Notes: generated by a model not told the origin, from the sequence alone. Counted from the first letter of the stretch, positions 7,060-15,280 are shown. The stretch: DNA of 15,414 bases from Actinomycetota bacterium (GCA_019348435.1 JAHWJM010000018.1:1-15414); one strand, 5' to 3'. Program-made: numbers and translations.

Positions 7060-8523
7060 ATGGAGGCCGGAACCAGGCCGTCGACGGAGTCCGAACTCGC
7101 GCGTCCGCGCGGGTGCAACGACGCCCACATCGCGCCGGCGCAGGAGCGTCGCGCGTCCGGCGCTGCTGCCAAGCGCGCGAGGCGCCGCGTCCAGAACCGT
7201 GATTCGTATCGCCGTCGCATGCTCGTTGCCGCGGACGTGCTCACCGCGGTGCTGGTGTGTGGCGCCGTCGAGGCGCTGACAAGCGACCGCGGCGCAACCG
7301 TCGTCTCGCTCGCCTACGTCCCGGTCTGGGTGCTGCTCGCCAAGCTGCAGGGTCTTTATGACCGCGATCACCGCGCCCTGCGCCCGTTGACGGTCGACGA
7401 GGCTCCGCAGCTGCTGACGTGGGCGCTGACCGGCACGCTCGGGCTCGGGCTCCTCATGGTGGCGACTTCGACGGACACGTTCGACCGGGTCTTCGCCGGC
7501 GTCTTCGCCGTCGCCATCGTCGCGGGCCTGTTCTTGCGCGCCCTCGCGCGGTTCGCCTGGCGCCGGATCATCCCGCCGGAGCGGGTGATGATCGTCGGCG
7601 ACGGAGCGCTTTCGAGGGCGGCGCGACGCAAGCTCGAGCTGTTTCCCGACACGCACGTACGGGTCGTCAACGTCGTCCCGACCGAGATCGCGCGGCCCGG
7701 CGACGCGCACGCGGCAGAGCGGCTCGCCGGCGTGAACCGGGTCATCCTCGCGTCACAGAACCTCAACGAGGATGTGCTTGCCAGGTTCGTGCGCGTCTGT
7801 CGCGAGCTCAAGATCAAGCTGAGCGTCGTTCCACCGGTCCGCGGAATGTTCGGGACGGCCGTCGACCTGAGACACATCGCCGACCTTCCGGTCCTGGAGT
7901 ACAACACCTGGCATGCGTCACGCTCGACGCTCGTGCTCAAACGAGTCTTGGACGTGAGCGTCGCCTTGCCGGCATCGATCGTTCTGCTTCCGGTCGCCGC
8001 GGTGGTGGCGCTGGCGGTACGACTCGACAGCCCGGGCCCGATCATCTTCTCGCAGCGGCGAGCGGGACGCTACGGCCGTGCGTTCACGATCTACAAGTTC
8101 CGCACGATGGCCTGCGATGCCGAAGCCCGGCTCTCGGAGGTGGTTTCGGTCGATCGCCTGCCCGAGCCCGTCTTCAAGCTCGAATGTGATCCGCGGGTTA
8201 CGCGCGTCGGCAGGATCCTGCGCCGCACGAGCCTCGACGAGCTTCCGCAGCTGGTCAACGTCCTGAAGGGCGAGATGAGCCTGGTAGGCCCCCGTCCCGA
8301 GCAGGTCGAGCTCGTCGAGCGGTACGGCTCCGAGCAGCGGTTTCGCCTCGACGTCAAGCCCGGGATAACCGGGCCGATGCAGGTCTTCGGCCGCGGCCAG
8401 CTGACGTTCGAGGAGCGGCTCGCCGTCGAGCGGGAGTACATCGAGAACTACTCGATCGCGCGCGACGTCCTTCTCCTCGCGCTGACGGTCGCCGCCGTCG
8501 CCGGTCGGCGCGGTGCGTATTAG
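7060..8523 (+). CDS. Polyprenyl-phosphate sugar-1-phosphate transferase (WbaP/CpsE/WcaJ-like)
   Basis: A 487-residue initiating enzyme: it transfers a hexose-1-phosphate from a nucleotide sugar to undecaprenyl phosphate, starting repeat-unit synthesis. An Arg-rich cytoplasmic N-terminus (1-53) precedes four helices from residue 54 to about 165 and a CoA-binding-like Rossmann module (VMIVGDGALSRAARR). The catalytic PF02397-type domain starts at K294. It includes the membrane helix with Pro304/Pro311, SPGPIIFSQRRAGRYG at 324-339, YKFRTM at 345-350 with the following D353/E355, then RRTSLDELPQLVNVLKG, MSLVGPRPE and KPGITG. Length is normal for the five-helix class. It heads the rightward operon. 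ATG 7060 has only a weak GAGA upstream; the short ORF at 7032 may assist. Which sugar is loaded (often Glc or Gal) cannot be told. Confidence 0.92.
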   Translation: MEAGTRPSTESELARPRGCNDAHIAPAQERRASGAAAKRARRRVQNRDSYRRRMLVAADVLTAVLVCGAVEALTSDRGATVVSLAYVPVWVLLAKLQGLYDRDHRALRPLTVDEAPQLLTWALTGTLGLGLLMVATSTDTFDRVFAGVFAVAIVAGLFLRALARFAWRRIIPPERVMIVGDGALSRAARRKLELFPDTHVRVVNVVPTEIARPGDAHAAERLAGVNRVILASQNLNEDVLARFVRVCRELKIKLSVVPPVRGMFGTAVDLRHIADLPVLEYNTWHASRSTLVLKRVLDVSVALPASIVLLPVAAVVALAVRLDSPGPIIFSQRRAGRYGRAFTIYKFRTMACDAEARLSEVVSVDRLPEPVFKLECDPRVTRVGRILRRTSLDELPQLVNVLKGEMSLVGPRPEQVELVERYGSEQRFRLDVKPGITGPMQVFGRGQLTFEERLAVEREYIENYSIARDVLLLALTVAAVAGRRGAY

Positions 8524-9559
8524 GGAGTACGTGCCAGCGCTGCCGCGATCATCCGACGCAGCCCCTGGTCGAGCTGTGGCGTGGCGCGAACCGGGCGAGC
8601 GGCACCCGTCGGATCTGTCGGCTACCGTCGTCATCCCGTCGCTGTCAGGCGGCACGGCGCTCGTACGCCTCGTTCGATCGCTGACGTCTAGCAGTCCAGA
8701 TCTCGAGGTGATCGTCGCGGACAACGGCCTCGCCGAGGACACGCGCTCGCTGCTTTCACAGACCGCGGCGCGGGTCGTCACGATGGAGACGAACCTCGGC
8801 TTCGGCGCTGCGGTCAATCGTGCCGCGCTGATGGCGCGGACGGAGATCCTCGTCGTACTCAACGACGACATCGAGCCCCAGAGCGGATTTCTCGACGCGC
8901 TCGTCGAGCCCATCGTCGCGGGGGCTGCCATGGCGGCCGGAGTTCTCCTGCAGGAGCTGACACCCGACCGGATAGAGACCGCGGGTGTCGAGCTCGACCG
9001 GACGCTGGCGGCTGCGGACTACCTGCACAATCAGCCGGTCTCCCGGCTCGAGAGGCCGGTGCCCGCGCCCTTCGGCCCGTCGGGCGGTGCGGCGGCATAT
9101 CGGCTGTCGGCGTTTCTGGAGGTGGGCGGGTTCGATGAGAGCTTCTTTGCGTACTGCGAGGACGTCGATCTCGCCATCCGGCTGCGCGCAGTCGGCGGAA
9201 CATGCGCGCTGGCGCCGCGCGCGCGAGCGCTGCACGCCGGATCCGGCACGCTCGGGTACCGCTCGCTGGCAAAGGCGAACCTCGTCGGCTTCAGCCGCGG
9301 CTACCTCTTGCGCAAATACGGGGTCCTTCGCGACCTGCGCAGCGCACCGGCGGCCCTGGCGATTGAAGCGATCGCCGTGCTGCTGCTGGCGCGCCAGCAC
9401 CGCTCGCTGCGGCCGGGCATCGCGCGCGTCCGCGGTTGGCGAAGCTGCGATGCGCGAGCGACGCCACCCCCACGTTCGGAGATCACCGTCGACCTTCTGG
9501 ATGCATGGCGACGGCGGTACGTGCGCGCCCGGATGACGGCTTCGACTGCTGCATCATGA
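8513..9559 (+). CDS. Glycosyltransferase family 2 (rhamnosyltransferase-like)
   Basis: A 348-residue GT-A enzyme. ATVVIPSLSGG opens the fold, IVADNGLAEDT binds nucleotide, NLGFGAAVNRA follows, NDD at 117-119 is the DxD equivalent, and CEDVDLAIRLRAVG with E216-D217 holds the catalytic base, all typical of WbbL/GT2 proteins from polysaccharide loci. The C-terminal LAKANLVGFSRGYLLRKYG and a hydrophobic helix suggest membrane association. GTG 8513 overlaps the previous gene by 11 nt. GTG 8531, in the same frame and just after AGGGAG at 8522-8527, is an alternative start that loses six residues. Likely adds an early sugar to the lipid-linked unit; donor unknown. Confidence 0.88.
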   Translation: MRIREYVPALPRSSDAAPGRAVAWREPGERHPSDLSATVVIPSLSGGTALVRLVRSLTSSSPDLEVIVADNGLAEDTRSLLSQTAARVVTMETNLGFGAAVNRAALMARTEILVVLNDDIEPQSGFLDALVEPIVAGAAMAAGVLLQELTPDRIETAGVELDRTLAAADYLHNQPVSRLERPVPAPFGPSGGAAAYRLSAFLEVGGFDESFFAYCEDVDLAIRLRAVGGTCALAPRARALHAGSGTLGYRSLAKANLVGFSRGYLLRKYGVLRDLRSAPAALAIEAIAVLLLARQHRSLRPGIARVRGWRSCDARATPPPRSEITVDLLDAWRRRYVRARMTASTAAS

Positions 9560-10833
9560 TCGCCGGCTCCTCTGTGCCGCGCTCTGCGTATCGTGTCGCC
9601 TCGGTGAATGATCGTGGGCGTCAGCACACGAGGCGCACGCTGGTCGTCCTGCACTCCGAAGCGGCCGCCGGCCCTCCGCAGCACGTCTTCTCCTGGCTTT
9701 CGCCGCTCGCCGAGCGCAGTTGCGTGATCACGGTCGTGCCGGGGCCAGGATCGGCTGCTGCGCTCTACGAAACCATCGGGGCCACGAGAGTGGCCCGGTT
9801 CGACGCGTTGACATACCCGGATGGCGTTCGAGCGGTCGGTCCGTACGCAGCCCGGTTCGCGGCCGACATCCTGGCCTTCAGCCGTCTGGTACGGCAGGTC
9901 CGACCGGATCTGATCGTCGTCGTGACGGCGTCGGTTCCGGCGGCTCTCGTGGCCGCCCGCCTGCAACGGGTCCCCACGGTCGTCTTCGTCGGTGAGATCC
10001 TCGCCAAGCGACTGGTGATGAGCCGGGGCCGTTCGCTCGCGGCTGCGGGGACGGTTCGCGTGACGGCGGCGCTCGCCGACGCCGTCGTCTGCTGCTCGGA
10101 AACCGTGGCGCAGCAGTTCGCGCCGATGCGGACACGGTTGCTGAGAACGATCTACCCAGGTGTGAACGGAACGTATACCGGCGGCGACGGCGCGCGCTTT
10201 CGCCTGCTGCACGGCCTGAGCGAGGCGGATCCGTGCATCGCGGTGATCGGCAACATCACACGCGCGCGCGGTCAGGATGTCGTCATCCGGGCGCTGCCGC
10301 GGCTGCGCGAGGAGCTTCCCGGTGTCCGCTGCGTGATCGCCGGTGTCCCCCACCCGCGAGCCGGCGATCTCGCCTACCGGCAAGAGCTCGAGACGCTCGC
10401 GCGCCGTCTGGGCGTAGAGGATGCGATCGTCTTCGTCGGGCTCGTCGACCCGATCGCCGATCTCTACGCAGCGGCGGACATCGTGGTCAATCCGGCGCGC
10501 TTCAACGAGGCGTTCGGCCGGGTTGCCATCGAGGCGATCACTGCCGGCTGCCCGGTCGTGGCGGCCTGCGTCGGAGCCACTCCGGAGATCGTCCGCGACG
10601 GGAAGGAAGCGCTGCTGTTCGCCGCCGAGGACCATGAAGCGCTGGCGGCAGCCGTCCTGAGGCTGTGGCGCGACGGCGCGTTGCGCGAGGAGCTCGTGCG
10701 CAACGGACGCCAACGGGTGGCCGCGAAGTTCAGCGAGGAGGTCGCCGTGGAGGCATTCGGAGACGTCGTCGAGCGGGTTCGCGCATCGCGCGATACAGGC
10801 AGAACCGCCCGCGTTCTCGGGGACGTGAGATGA
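9556..10833 (+). CDS. Glycosyltransferase family 4 (GT-B fold)
   Basis: A 425-residue retaining GT. The N-terminal Rossmann half starts at TLVVLHSEAAAGPPQHV. The C-terminal half starts at CIAVIGNITRARGQDVVI, followed by FVGLVDPIADLYAAADIVVNPA and the EX7E pair E318 and E326 in FNEAFGRVAIEAITAGCPVVA, which positions the nucleotide sugar. ATG 9556 overlaps the previous stop as ATGA. The frame stays open back to 9436, but those 40 residues lie inside the GT2 gene and are not GT4-like. Residues 1-23 before the first beta strand are polar and unremarkable. The next gene again overlaps by ATGA, so the enzyme sits mid-operon. It probably extends the repeat unit; linkage and donor unknown. Confidence 0.9.
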   Translation: MIAGSSVPRSAYRVASVNDRGRQHTRRTLVVLHSEAAAGPPQHVFSWLSPLAERSCVITVVPGPGSAAALYETIGATRVARFDALTYPDGVRAVGPYAARFAADILAFSRLVRQVRPDLIVVVTASVPAALVAARLQRVPTVVFVGEILAKRLVMSRGRSLAAAGTVRVTAALADAVVCCSETVAQQFAPMRTRLLRTIYPGVNGTYTGGDGARFRLLHGLSEADPCIAVIGNITRARGQDVVIRALPRLREELPGVRCVIAGVPHPRAGDLAYRQELETLARRLGVEDAIVFVGLVDPIADLYAAADIVVNPARFNEAFGRVAIEAITAGCPVVAACVGATPEIVRDGKEALLFAAEDHEALAAAVLRLWRDGALREELVRNGRQRVAAKFSEEVAVEAFGDVVERVRASRDTGRTARVLGDVR

Positions 10834-12389
10834 CCGTCGAGAGCCCCGAGAGACTCTCGACGCGAGAACTCGCCGATAATCACCCGCACAACCGGCCGTC
10901 GCACGCGGTGCGCTGGCGGGCAGCCGTACTGATCGTACCCGTCGTCCTCGCGCTGGCAGCGCTCACCGCGGTCTGGCCTGCGCTCACGCTCGTCGTCCTG
11001 GGGTTGGTCCTGATCATCTGGCTTGCCGTGGTCGCGCCGCCGTTCGCGCTCGTCGGCGCAATCCTCCTCTACGGCCTCGAAGGCACGATCAAGCTCGGCC
11101 TCGCAAGAGAGCTTCCCGCGCTTGGCGTGACGCCGGAGGCCGTCGGGGCCGCCGTCATCGACTTCGGCTTCCTCGTGGCCGTGCTCGGGATCGTGCGTCA
11201 GGATCGGGGTCGCGCGCTCCTCGAGATCTGGAGGAACGTGGGCGGCTGGATTCGCATCGCGCTCGCCCTGCTGGCGACCTGGATCGCGATCTCGCTCGTG
11301 CAGCTCTTCCTGTTTGCCGACATCGACTCGGCGTTGGCCGGTTTTCGGCTGTCGCAGGGGTACGTGGTGGCCGTTGTGGCCGGGGCGATGCTGCTGGCCA
11401 GGCGCCGGCCCGCGCCCGTCGTGAACGCGCTCGTCGGCGTGCTCCTCGTGATCGCGGCGTATGCCGCCTTCCGAGCCGTCGCCGGTCCATCGGAAACCGA
11501 GCGCGCGGCGGCCTTCGCCCGCTCCACGACCGCGCTCGTGCCGAGCGAGGATGGCGTCATCTTCCGCAACTCGGGCTCCTTCTCGAGCGCCATCGGCCTC
11601 GCGAGCTTCCTCGTGCCGGCGGGAGTGTTCCTCTTCGCGCTCGGCCTCGCATTCTTCCGCCTGCGGCTCGCTGCCTGGTTCGGGTTCGCCCTGGTACTCG
11701 TCGCGCTCGTCGGCAGCTACGTCCGTGCGAGTCTCGTGGCGGTCGCCGGCGGCGTCTTGTGCGCCGCGGCCCTGCTGACGTTCGCGAGCGGCCTGGCGAG
11801 AAGGAGAAAGATCGCGCTCGGTTTGGCCGCGGCCCCGCTCCTCGTCGTCCTGATCGCGCTCGGCGCGCTCGTCCCGAACGCGGTGTCCGGCGGCTCACAG
11901 GCCGTCGAGGATCGCGCCGCCGGGCTGCTCGACCCACTCTCGGACCCCTCGTTGACGACGCGCGTCGAGCGCTGGCGTGAATCGCTGGACGAGGTGCAGG
12001 CCCATCCGCTGGGGACCGGCCTCGGGACCGTCGGGAGTGCCACACAGGACAGCGAGGGAAGAGTGCAGGCCTTCGCCGACAACAGCTACCTGAAGGTCCT
12101 CCAGGAGCAGGGGGCGCTGGGGGCGGTCCCGTTCATGCTCGGCGTCTTCGGGGCCTTGATCGCGATCGCCGCGCGAGTCACGCGACGCCGGATGCCTCTG
12201 CGCGGGCTGGGGACCGCGGCCGTCACCTCGTCCGCGGCGTTCTTCCTGCTCGCCTGGACCTCCGAGGCGATCGAGCAGCCCGGGAAGGTTCTGGCCTGGT
12301 TGCTTCTCGGCGTCGCTCTCTGGAGTGCGTCCGCTGCGCCGGAACCCACGCGCCGGGCAGCACCGCGGCAAGCCGGTCAAACGGCATGA
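10830..12389 (+). CDS. O-antigen ligase / Wzy-like polymerase family membrane protein
   Basis: A 519-residue polytopic protein with about 11-12 hydrophobic helices and a polar N-terminus. The long outer loop before the last helices has the PF04932-type signature: TTRVERWRESLDEV with R378, then HPLGTGLG at 392-399, then DNSYLKVLQEQG from 417. Proteins of this family either ligate finished glycan to an acceptor (WaaL) or polymerise units (Wzy); sequence alone does not decide. In a Gram-positive-type locus polymerisation or attachment to a wall component are both possible. ATG 10830 overlaps the GT4 stop by ATGA, and its own stop overlaps the next gene the same way. The upstream-extended frame inside GT4 is rejected. 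Confidence 0.87.
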   Translation: MTVESPERLSTRELADNHPHNRPSHAVRWRAAVLIVPVVLALAALTAVWPALTLVVLGLVLIIWLAVVAPPFALVGAILLYGLEGTIKLGLARELPALGVTPEAVGAAVIDFGFLVAVLGIVRQDRGRALLEIWRNVGGWIRIALALLATWIAISLVQLFLFADIDSALAGFRLSQGYVVAVVAGAMLLARRRPAPVVNALVGVLLVIAAYAAFRAVAGPSETERAAAFARSTTALVPSEDGVIFRNSGSFSSAIGLASFLVPAGVFLFALGLAFFRLRLAAWFGFALVLVALVGSYVRASLVAVAGGVLCAAALLTFASGLARRRKIALGLAAAPLLVVLIALGALVPNAVSGGSQAVEDRAAGLLDPLSDPSLTTRVERWRESLDEVQAHPLGTGLGTVGSATQDSEGRVQAFADNSYLKVLQEQGALGAVPFMLGVFGALIAIAARVTRRRMPLRGLGTAAVTSSAAFFLLAWTSEAIEQPGKVLAWLLLGVALWSASAAPEPTRRAAPRQAGQTA

Positions 12390-14317
12390 GCGTACGAGCG
12401 CTGATCGGCTTGCTTCCTGGTTGGATGCGTTCGCGCTACGCGCTGCTGATTCCTTTGGTACTCGTCCTCGTCCCGGTCGCGGTGAGCCTGCTGCGCGATT
12501 CGCAGTTCGAGACGACGCTCGAGGTGTTTCCCACGACGCCTCCCGGCAACGTTGGAGGGAGCAGCGACGCTCTCCCGGCCGTCCGCACGGTCGTCGCCAA
12601 CCCGGGTTTTCAGGTCGACGTGAAGGGCTGGCAGCCGGCGCACGGGGTCGCGCTGAGGCGCTCGACGGAGGCCGTCTACTCGGGTGCGGCCGCACTGGCC
12701 TCCATCCGTACCCGCGAGATCCCGTCCGACGGCAGGATCGCCTGGACCAAGGCCGTTCTACCGTCCGCCGGACGCTACAGCGTCCAGGCGTGGGTTCGCC
12801 TGCCCAGCGGCTACAGCGGAGGCCCGCCGGAGGTCGCGCTCGAGGGCTTCTCGGGGAGCGAGCGCGTGGGCGGGCGGACGGGCGATGCCTCTCTGCGCGG
12901 TCGCTGGCAGCTGATCTCGAGTGACTACGTCGTCGAGCCGCAGAACGTCGAAGGACGGATCGTCCTGCGCACGCCGGCGGCGCTTCCGCAGGACCAGGTG
13001 CTCCACTGGGACGATGTGCGCGTGCTGTCCAACGAGGCCAACCTGCCGGCGCCGGACGAGGTGAACCTCGTCGCCAATCCAGGCTTCGAGCACGACAGGA
13101 GCAGCTGGGGCGATGGGTCGGCGTTCAAGGTGCTCCGCTCCGAGCGGCTCGCGCATACGGGCAGGGCCTCGCTGCGCTCCTCCAGCCGACAGCGGGTTCC
13201 GTCAGATACGAACGCAGCGCACACGTACCTCGTCTTCCCGCGGGCCGGCATCTACCGGTCCAAGGCCTGGGTGTATATCTCGCCGAACGGCCGCGGAGGC
13301 CAGCCGGGCGTCTTCCTCGAGGGCTTCTCGGGCAGTACGCAGCTCGCCCAGAAGCTGGCCGATCCCGGGCGCCGCGGCGTGTGGCAGTGGGTGTCGACCG
13401 ACTACGAGATATCACCGCAGGACCTGGAGGGCTCCCTCGTCCTGCGTGACCTCCAGGACCCGCACGGGATTGGCCGCGAGGATGCGGACGTCGCTGTTCG
13501 GGTCGTGCACTGGGACGACGTCAGCGTGACGGCGCCCCGGCCCGATCCAGCGAGCGAGGCCCGCGCGGCAGCCGCCACCCTGCGCTCCGCGCTCGAGGAG
13601 CCTCAGCTGCGCTCGGACATGGCGCGCCTGGTCGGAGACGACAACCTCTACGACCCCCGGCGCGTCACCGTGCAGCGCAGTGCGCGGGACGGCACGCTCA
13701 GCTTCGTCGTCAGCGTCGCCACCGATCTCCCGAGCGACGCCAACCGGTTGGCGGGGCCGCTTCGCTCCACGCTGCTCGACGCCGCGAGGCGCGCCACGCG
13801 GCGCCAGGCGCAGAAGCGGTGGCAGCACCTCATCGCGAGCGTCGGCGATACGCTCCCGTCCCGCCGGCGCGCGCTCCTCACGCGGCGGGCGGCGGTCCTG
13901 GAACGCATGATCGGCGCACAGCCGGCGGATGTCGTGGCGCCGCCCTCACCCGCGCCCGCGCCGAGCTCGCTGACGCAAGCACAACAGCTACGAATCCATG
14001 AGGAACGGCAGAAGATCATCTCGAGGATCGCTGAGGACCTTCCGCCCTGGCAGCGTGCGCTGGTGCAACTGGAGGCCGACAACCTGCAACGCATGATCGC
14101 TGCTGACACGGCTCAGTTCGTCGTGCTGCCGCCCGACTCGCGTGTCGAGCCGACACGACTGCTCGACCGCTTGGCCGCCCAGCTTCCCGGACCGTTTCCC
14201 CCGCGGGTCGGGCCGGTCTCCGCGGCGGCCGCGGGGCTCATGTGCGCGCTCCTCTTGTTAGGCATGCTCATCACGATGGCCGCAGCGCGTCCGCACGCGC
14301 CTGCGGGCCGCCGCTGA
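12386..14317 (+). CDS. Wzz-like chain-length protein with two tandem carbohydrate-binding-like domains
   Basis: A 643-residue protein with polysaccharide co-polymerase topology: TM1 at ~18-36, a large outer part, and TM2 at ~611-633 preceded by the proline motif LPGPFPP (600-606) typical of Wzz. FETTLEVFPTTPP just after TM1 resembles the first Wzz beta strand. Between that strand and the rest lie two tandem copies (69-213 and 228-381) of a jelly-roll, CBM4/9-like domain. Each opens with VANPGF and ends with HWDDV, and each has an EGFSGS motif. The remaining outer part (~385-600) is charged and helical with its own internal duplication (490-520 and 552-583). There is no kinase domain or Tyr-rich tail. 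Typical Wzz proteins are 300-500 residues without CBMs, so the architecture is unusual. It probably controls length or presentation of the glycan by direct binding; that is inference. ATGA overlap with the ligase/polymerase supports a shared role. Confidence 0.75.
   Translation: MSVRALIGLLPGWMRSRYALLIPLVLVLVPVAVSLLRDSQFETTLEVFPTTPPGNVGGSSDALPAVRTVVANPGFQVDVKGWQPAHGVALRRSTEAVYSGAAALASIRTREIPSDGRIAWTKAVLPSAGRYSVQAWVRLPSGYSGGPPEVALEGFSGSERVGGRTGDASLRGRWQLISSDYVVEPQNVEGRIVLRTPAALPQDQVLHWDDVRVLSNEANLPAPDEVNLVANPGFEHDRSSWGDGSAFKVLRSERLAHTGRASLRSSSRQRVPSDTNAAHTYLVFPRAGIYRSKAWVYISPNGRGGQPGVFLEGFSGSTQLAQKLADPGRRGVWQWVSTDYEISPQDLEGSLVLRDLQDPHGIGREDADVAVRVVHWDDVSVTAPRPDPASEARAAAATLRSALEEPQLRSDMARLVGDDNLYDPRRVTVQRSARDGTLSFVVSVATDLPSDANRLAGPLRSTLLDAARRATRRQAQKRWQHLIASVGDTLPSRRRALLTRRAAVLERMIGAQPADVVAPPSPAPAPSSLTQAQQLRIHEERQKIISRIAEDLPPWQRALVQLEADNLQRMIAADTAQFVVLPPDSRVEPTRLLDRLAAQLPGPFPPRVGPVSAAAAGLMCALLLLGMLITMAAARPHAPAGRR
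12590..13024 (+). repeat. Carbohydrate-binding-like domain, copy 1 (residues 69-213)
   Basis: The copy starts VVANPGFQ and ends LHWDDVRV. It shares with copy 2 the landmarks NPGF, RYSVQAWV-type strand, a GG-rich turn, EGFSGS, a W..IS.DY segment, EGRIVLR and HWDDV. Such landmarks are typical of CBM4/9-like galactose-binding jelly-rolls, where aromatic residues in the groove bind sugar. Divergence between copies shows an old duplication. Confidence 0.65.
13067..13528 (+). repeat. Carbohydrate-binding-like domain, copy 2 (residues 228-381)
   Basis: The copy starts LVANPGFEHDRSSW and ends VVHWDDVSV. It keeps the same landmark order as copy 1, with LEGFSGS, W..VSTDYEISPQ and EGSLVLR. It is slightly longer because of an insertion (DPHGIGREDADVAVR) before the last strand. 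Linker NEANLPAPDEVN separates the copies. Confidence 0.65.
13853..14134 (+). repeat. Internal helical duplication in the Wzz-like protein
   Basis: Residues 490-520 (LPSRRRALLTRRAAVLERMI...) and 552-583 (LPPWQRALVQLEADNLQRMI...) align without gaps over the first 23 residues, sharing LP, RAL, A, L, RMI and A positions. A Pro/Ala-rich linker (APPSPAPAPSS) separates them. They look like repeated helical units of the stalk. Confidence 0.55.
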
Positions 14318-14320
14318 GCC

Positions 14321-15280
14321 ATGCGCTCATCGCGACTGACTGTGTGGTTCCCGCTGGTCTGGACGCTGACGATGACCGCGTGGCTGCTGCTCTATGAGCG
14401 GAGCGACGCGACGTGCGGACCCGAGATCGAGCGTGACTGCTCGATCGGACTGAGCGTGACCGCTGGCCTGGGCCAGCCCGGCATCGTCCTGCTGTGGGCT
14501 CTCGGGCTGGCGGCATTCGCGGTGGCCTGGCTCACGAACCGTCGCCTCGCGCCGAAGGCGCCACGGCGCCGAGAGAGGCGTCGGCTACGGGCGGTGGGCG
14601 ACGCAGCGCTCGTGGCGGCCGTCGTCGCTCCACTCGTGGTGGTGGCCCTGCCCGCCTCAACCCGCTCGACGCGCGAAGGATCGGTTCCGGCGGCCGCCGC
14701 CGTGGACGTTCGAGTCATCTCGGCGATCCTTCATCCGTCGGCCTCATCGGCCGGCCGTAACCGCCATGCCGCTCGCGTCACCGTTCACGTGCGCTTGGAC
14801 AACCGGGGCGATCGCCGCGTGACGTTGCGACCGCCGATGCTGCTGTCGGGTGGCGCGGCACTCCCCTACGACCGCCTCCAGTTCGCGCTCAAGCCCCTGG
14901 CTCCCGGAGCGGCCGTAGGCGCCAGATTGCGCTTCGAGCCGCGCTCGGCGTTCACGCAGCGCCTGCTGACGGAGCGTGACGCACAGCTTCAGATCGCCGG
15001 TCGAACGATTCCGCTGACGCTGAAGATCGGCCGCCCCGTGCGAAAGTCGCCGCTGCGCGGCGCCCGTTCGCGACGCGACGCCCGCCGTCCGGCCACACGC
15101 CCGCGGCCGGTGGTTGCCCCACCGCCGGCGCCGGCGGCTCGGCGGCCTCCCCCACGTCCCGCTCGGCAGGCCGCACCGCCCCCGCCGGCCCCGCCCCCTC
15201 CACCGGCCGCGCCGCCGCCGCAGAGGTCGCCCGAGCGAGAGCAGAACCCGGGCTCGACCAGCTTCGACGACTCCGGCTGA
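14321..15280 (+). CDS. Unrecognised three-helix membrane protein with outer beta domain and Pro/Arg-rich tail
   Basis: 319 residues; I do not recognise a family. Hydrophobic helices lie at about 7-25, 53-72 and 95-113. By positive-inside reasoning the loop at 26-52, with C32 and C40 (possible disulfide), is outside. The Arg-rich loop at 73-91 is inside, and everything after 113 is outside. Residues ~127-237 alternate like a beta sandwich (VTVHVRLDNRGDRRVTLRPP, LKPLAPGAAVGARLRFEP), comparable to immunoglobulin-like domains. Residues 238-319 are strongly Arg/Pro/Ala-rich, with poly-Pro runs near 287-302, and end in the acidic FDDSG. Such tails often span or bind the cell wall. ATG 14321 follows the Wzz-like stop by 3 nt, so it belongs to the operon and may partner the Wzz-like protein or polymerase. 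Confidence 0.7.
   Translation: MRSSRLTVWFPLVWTLTMTAWLLLYERSDATCGPEIERDCSIGLSVTAGLGQPGIVLLWALGLAAFAVAWLTNRRLAPKAPRRRERRRLRAVGDAALVAAVVAPLVVVALPASTRSTREGSVPAAAAVDVRVISAILHPSASSAGRNRHAARVTVHVRLDNRGDRRVTLRPPMLLSGGAALPYDRLQFALKPLAPGAAVGARLRFEPRSAFTQRLLTERDAQLQIAGRTIPLTLKIGRPVRKSPLRGARSRRDARRPATRPRPVVAPPPAPAARRPPPRPARQAAPPPPAPPPPPAAPPPQRSPEREQNPGSTSFDDSG

Noticed and set aside
9436..9555. Upstream starts for the GT4
   Set aside because: This part lies within the GT2 gene and is not GT4-like; ATG 9556 forms a standard ATGA overlap.
10665..10829. Upstream start for the ligase/polymerase
   Set aside because: The extra 55 residues are Arg-rich shadow of the GT4 gene; ATG 10830 overlaps its stop by ATGA.
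15120..15230. CRISPR-like or tandem DNA repeat in the CCG-rich stretch
   Set aside because: It is irregular poly-Pro/Ala coding sequence without a fixed repeat unit or spacers.
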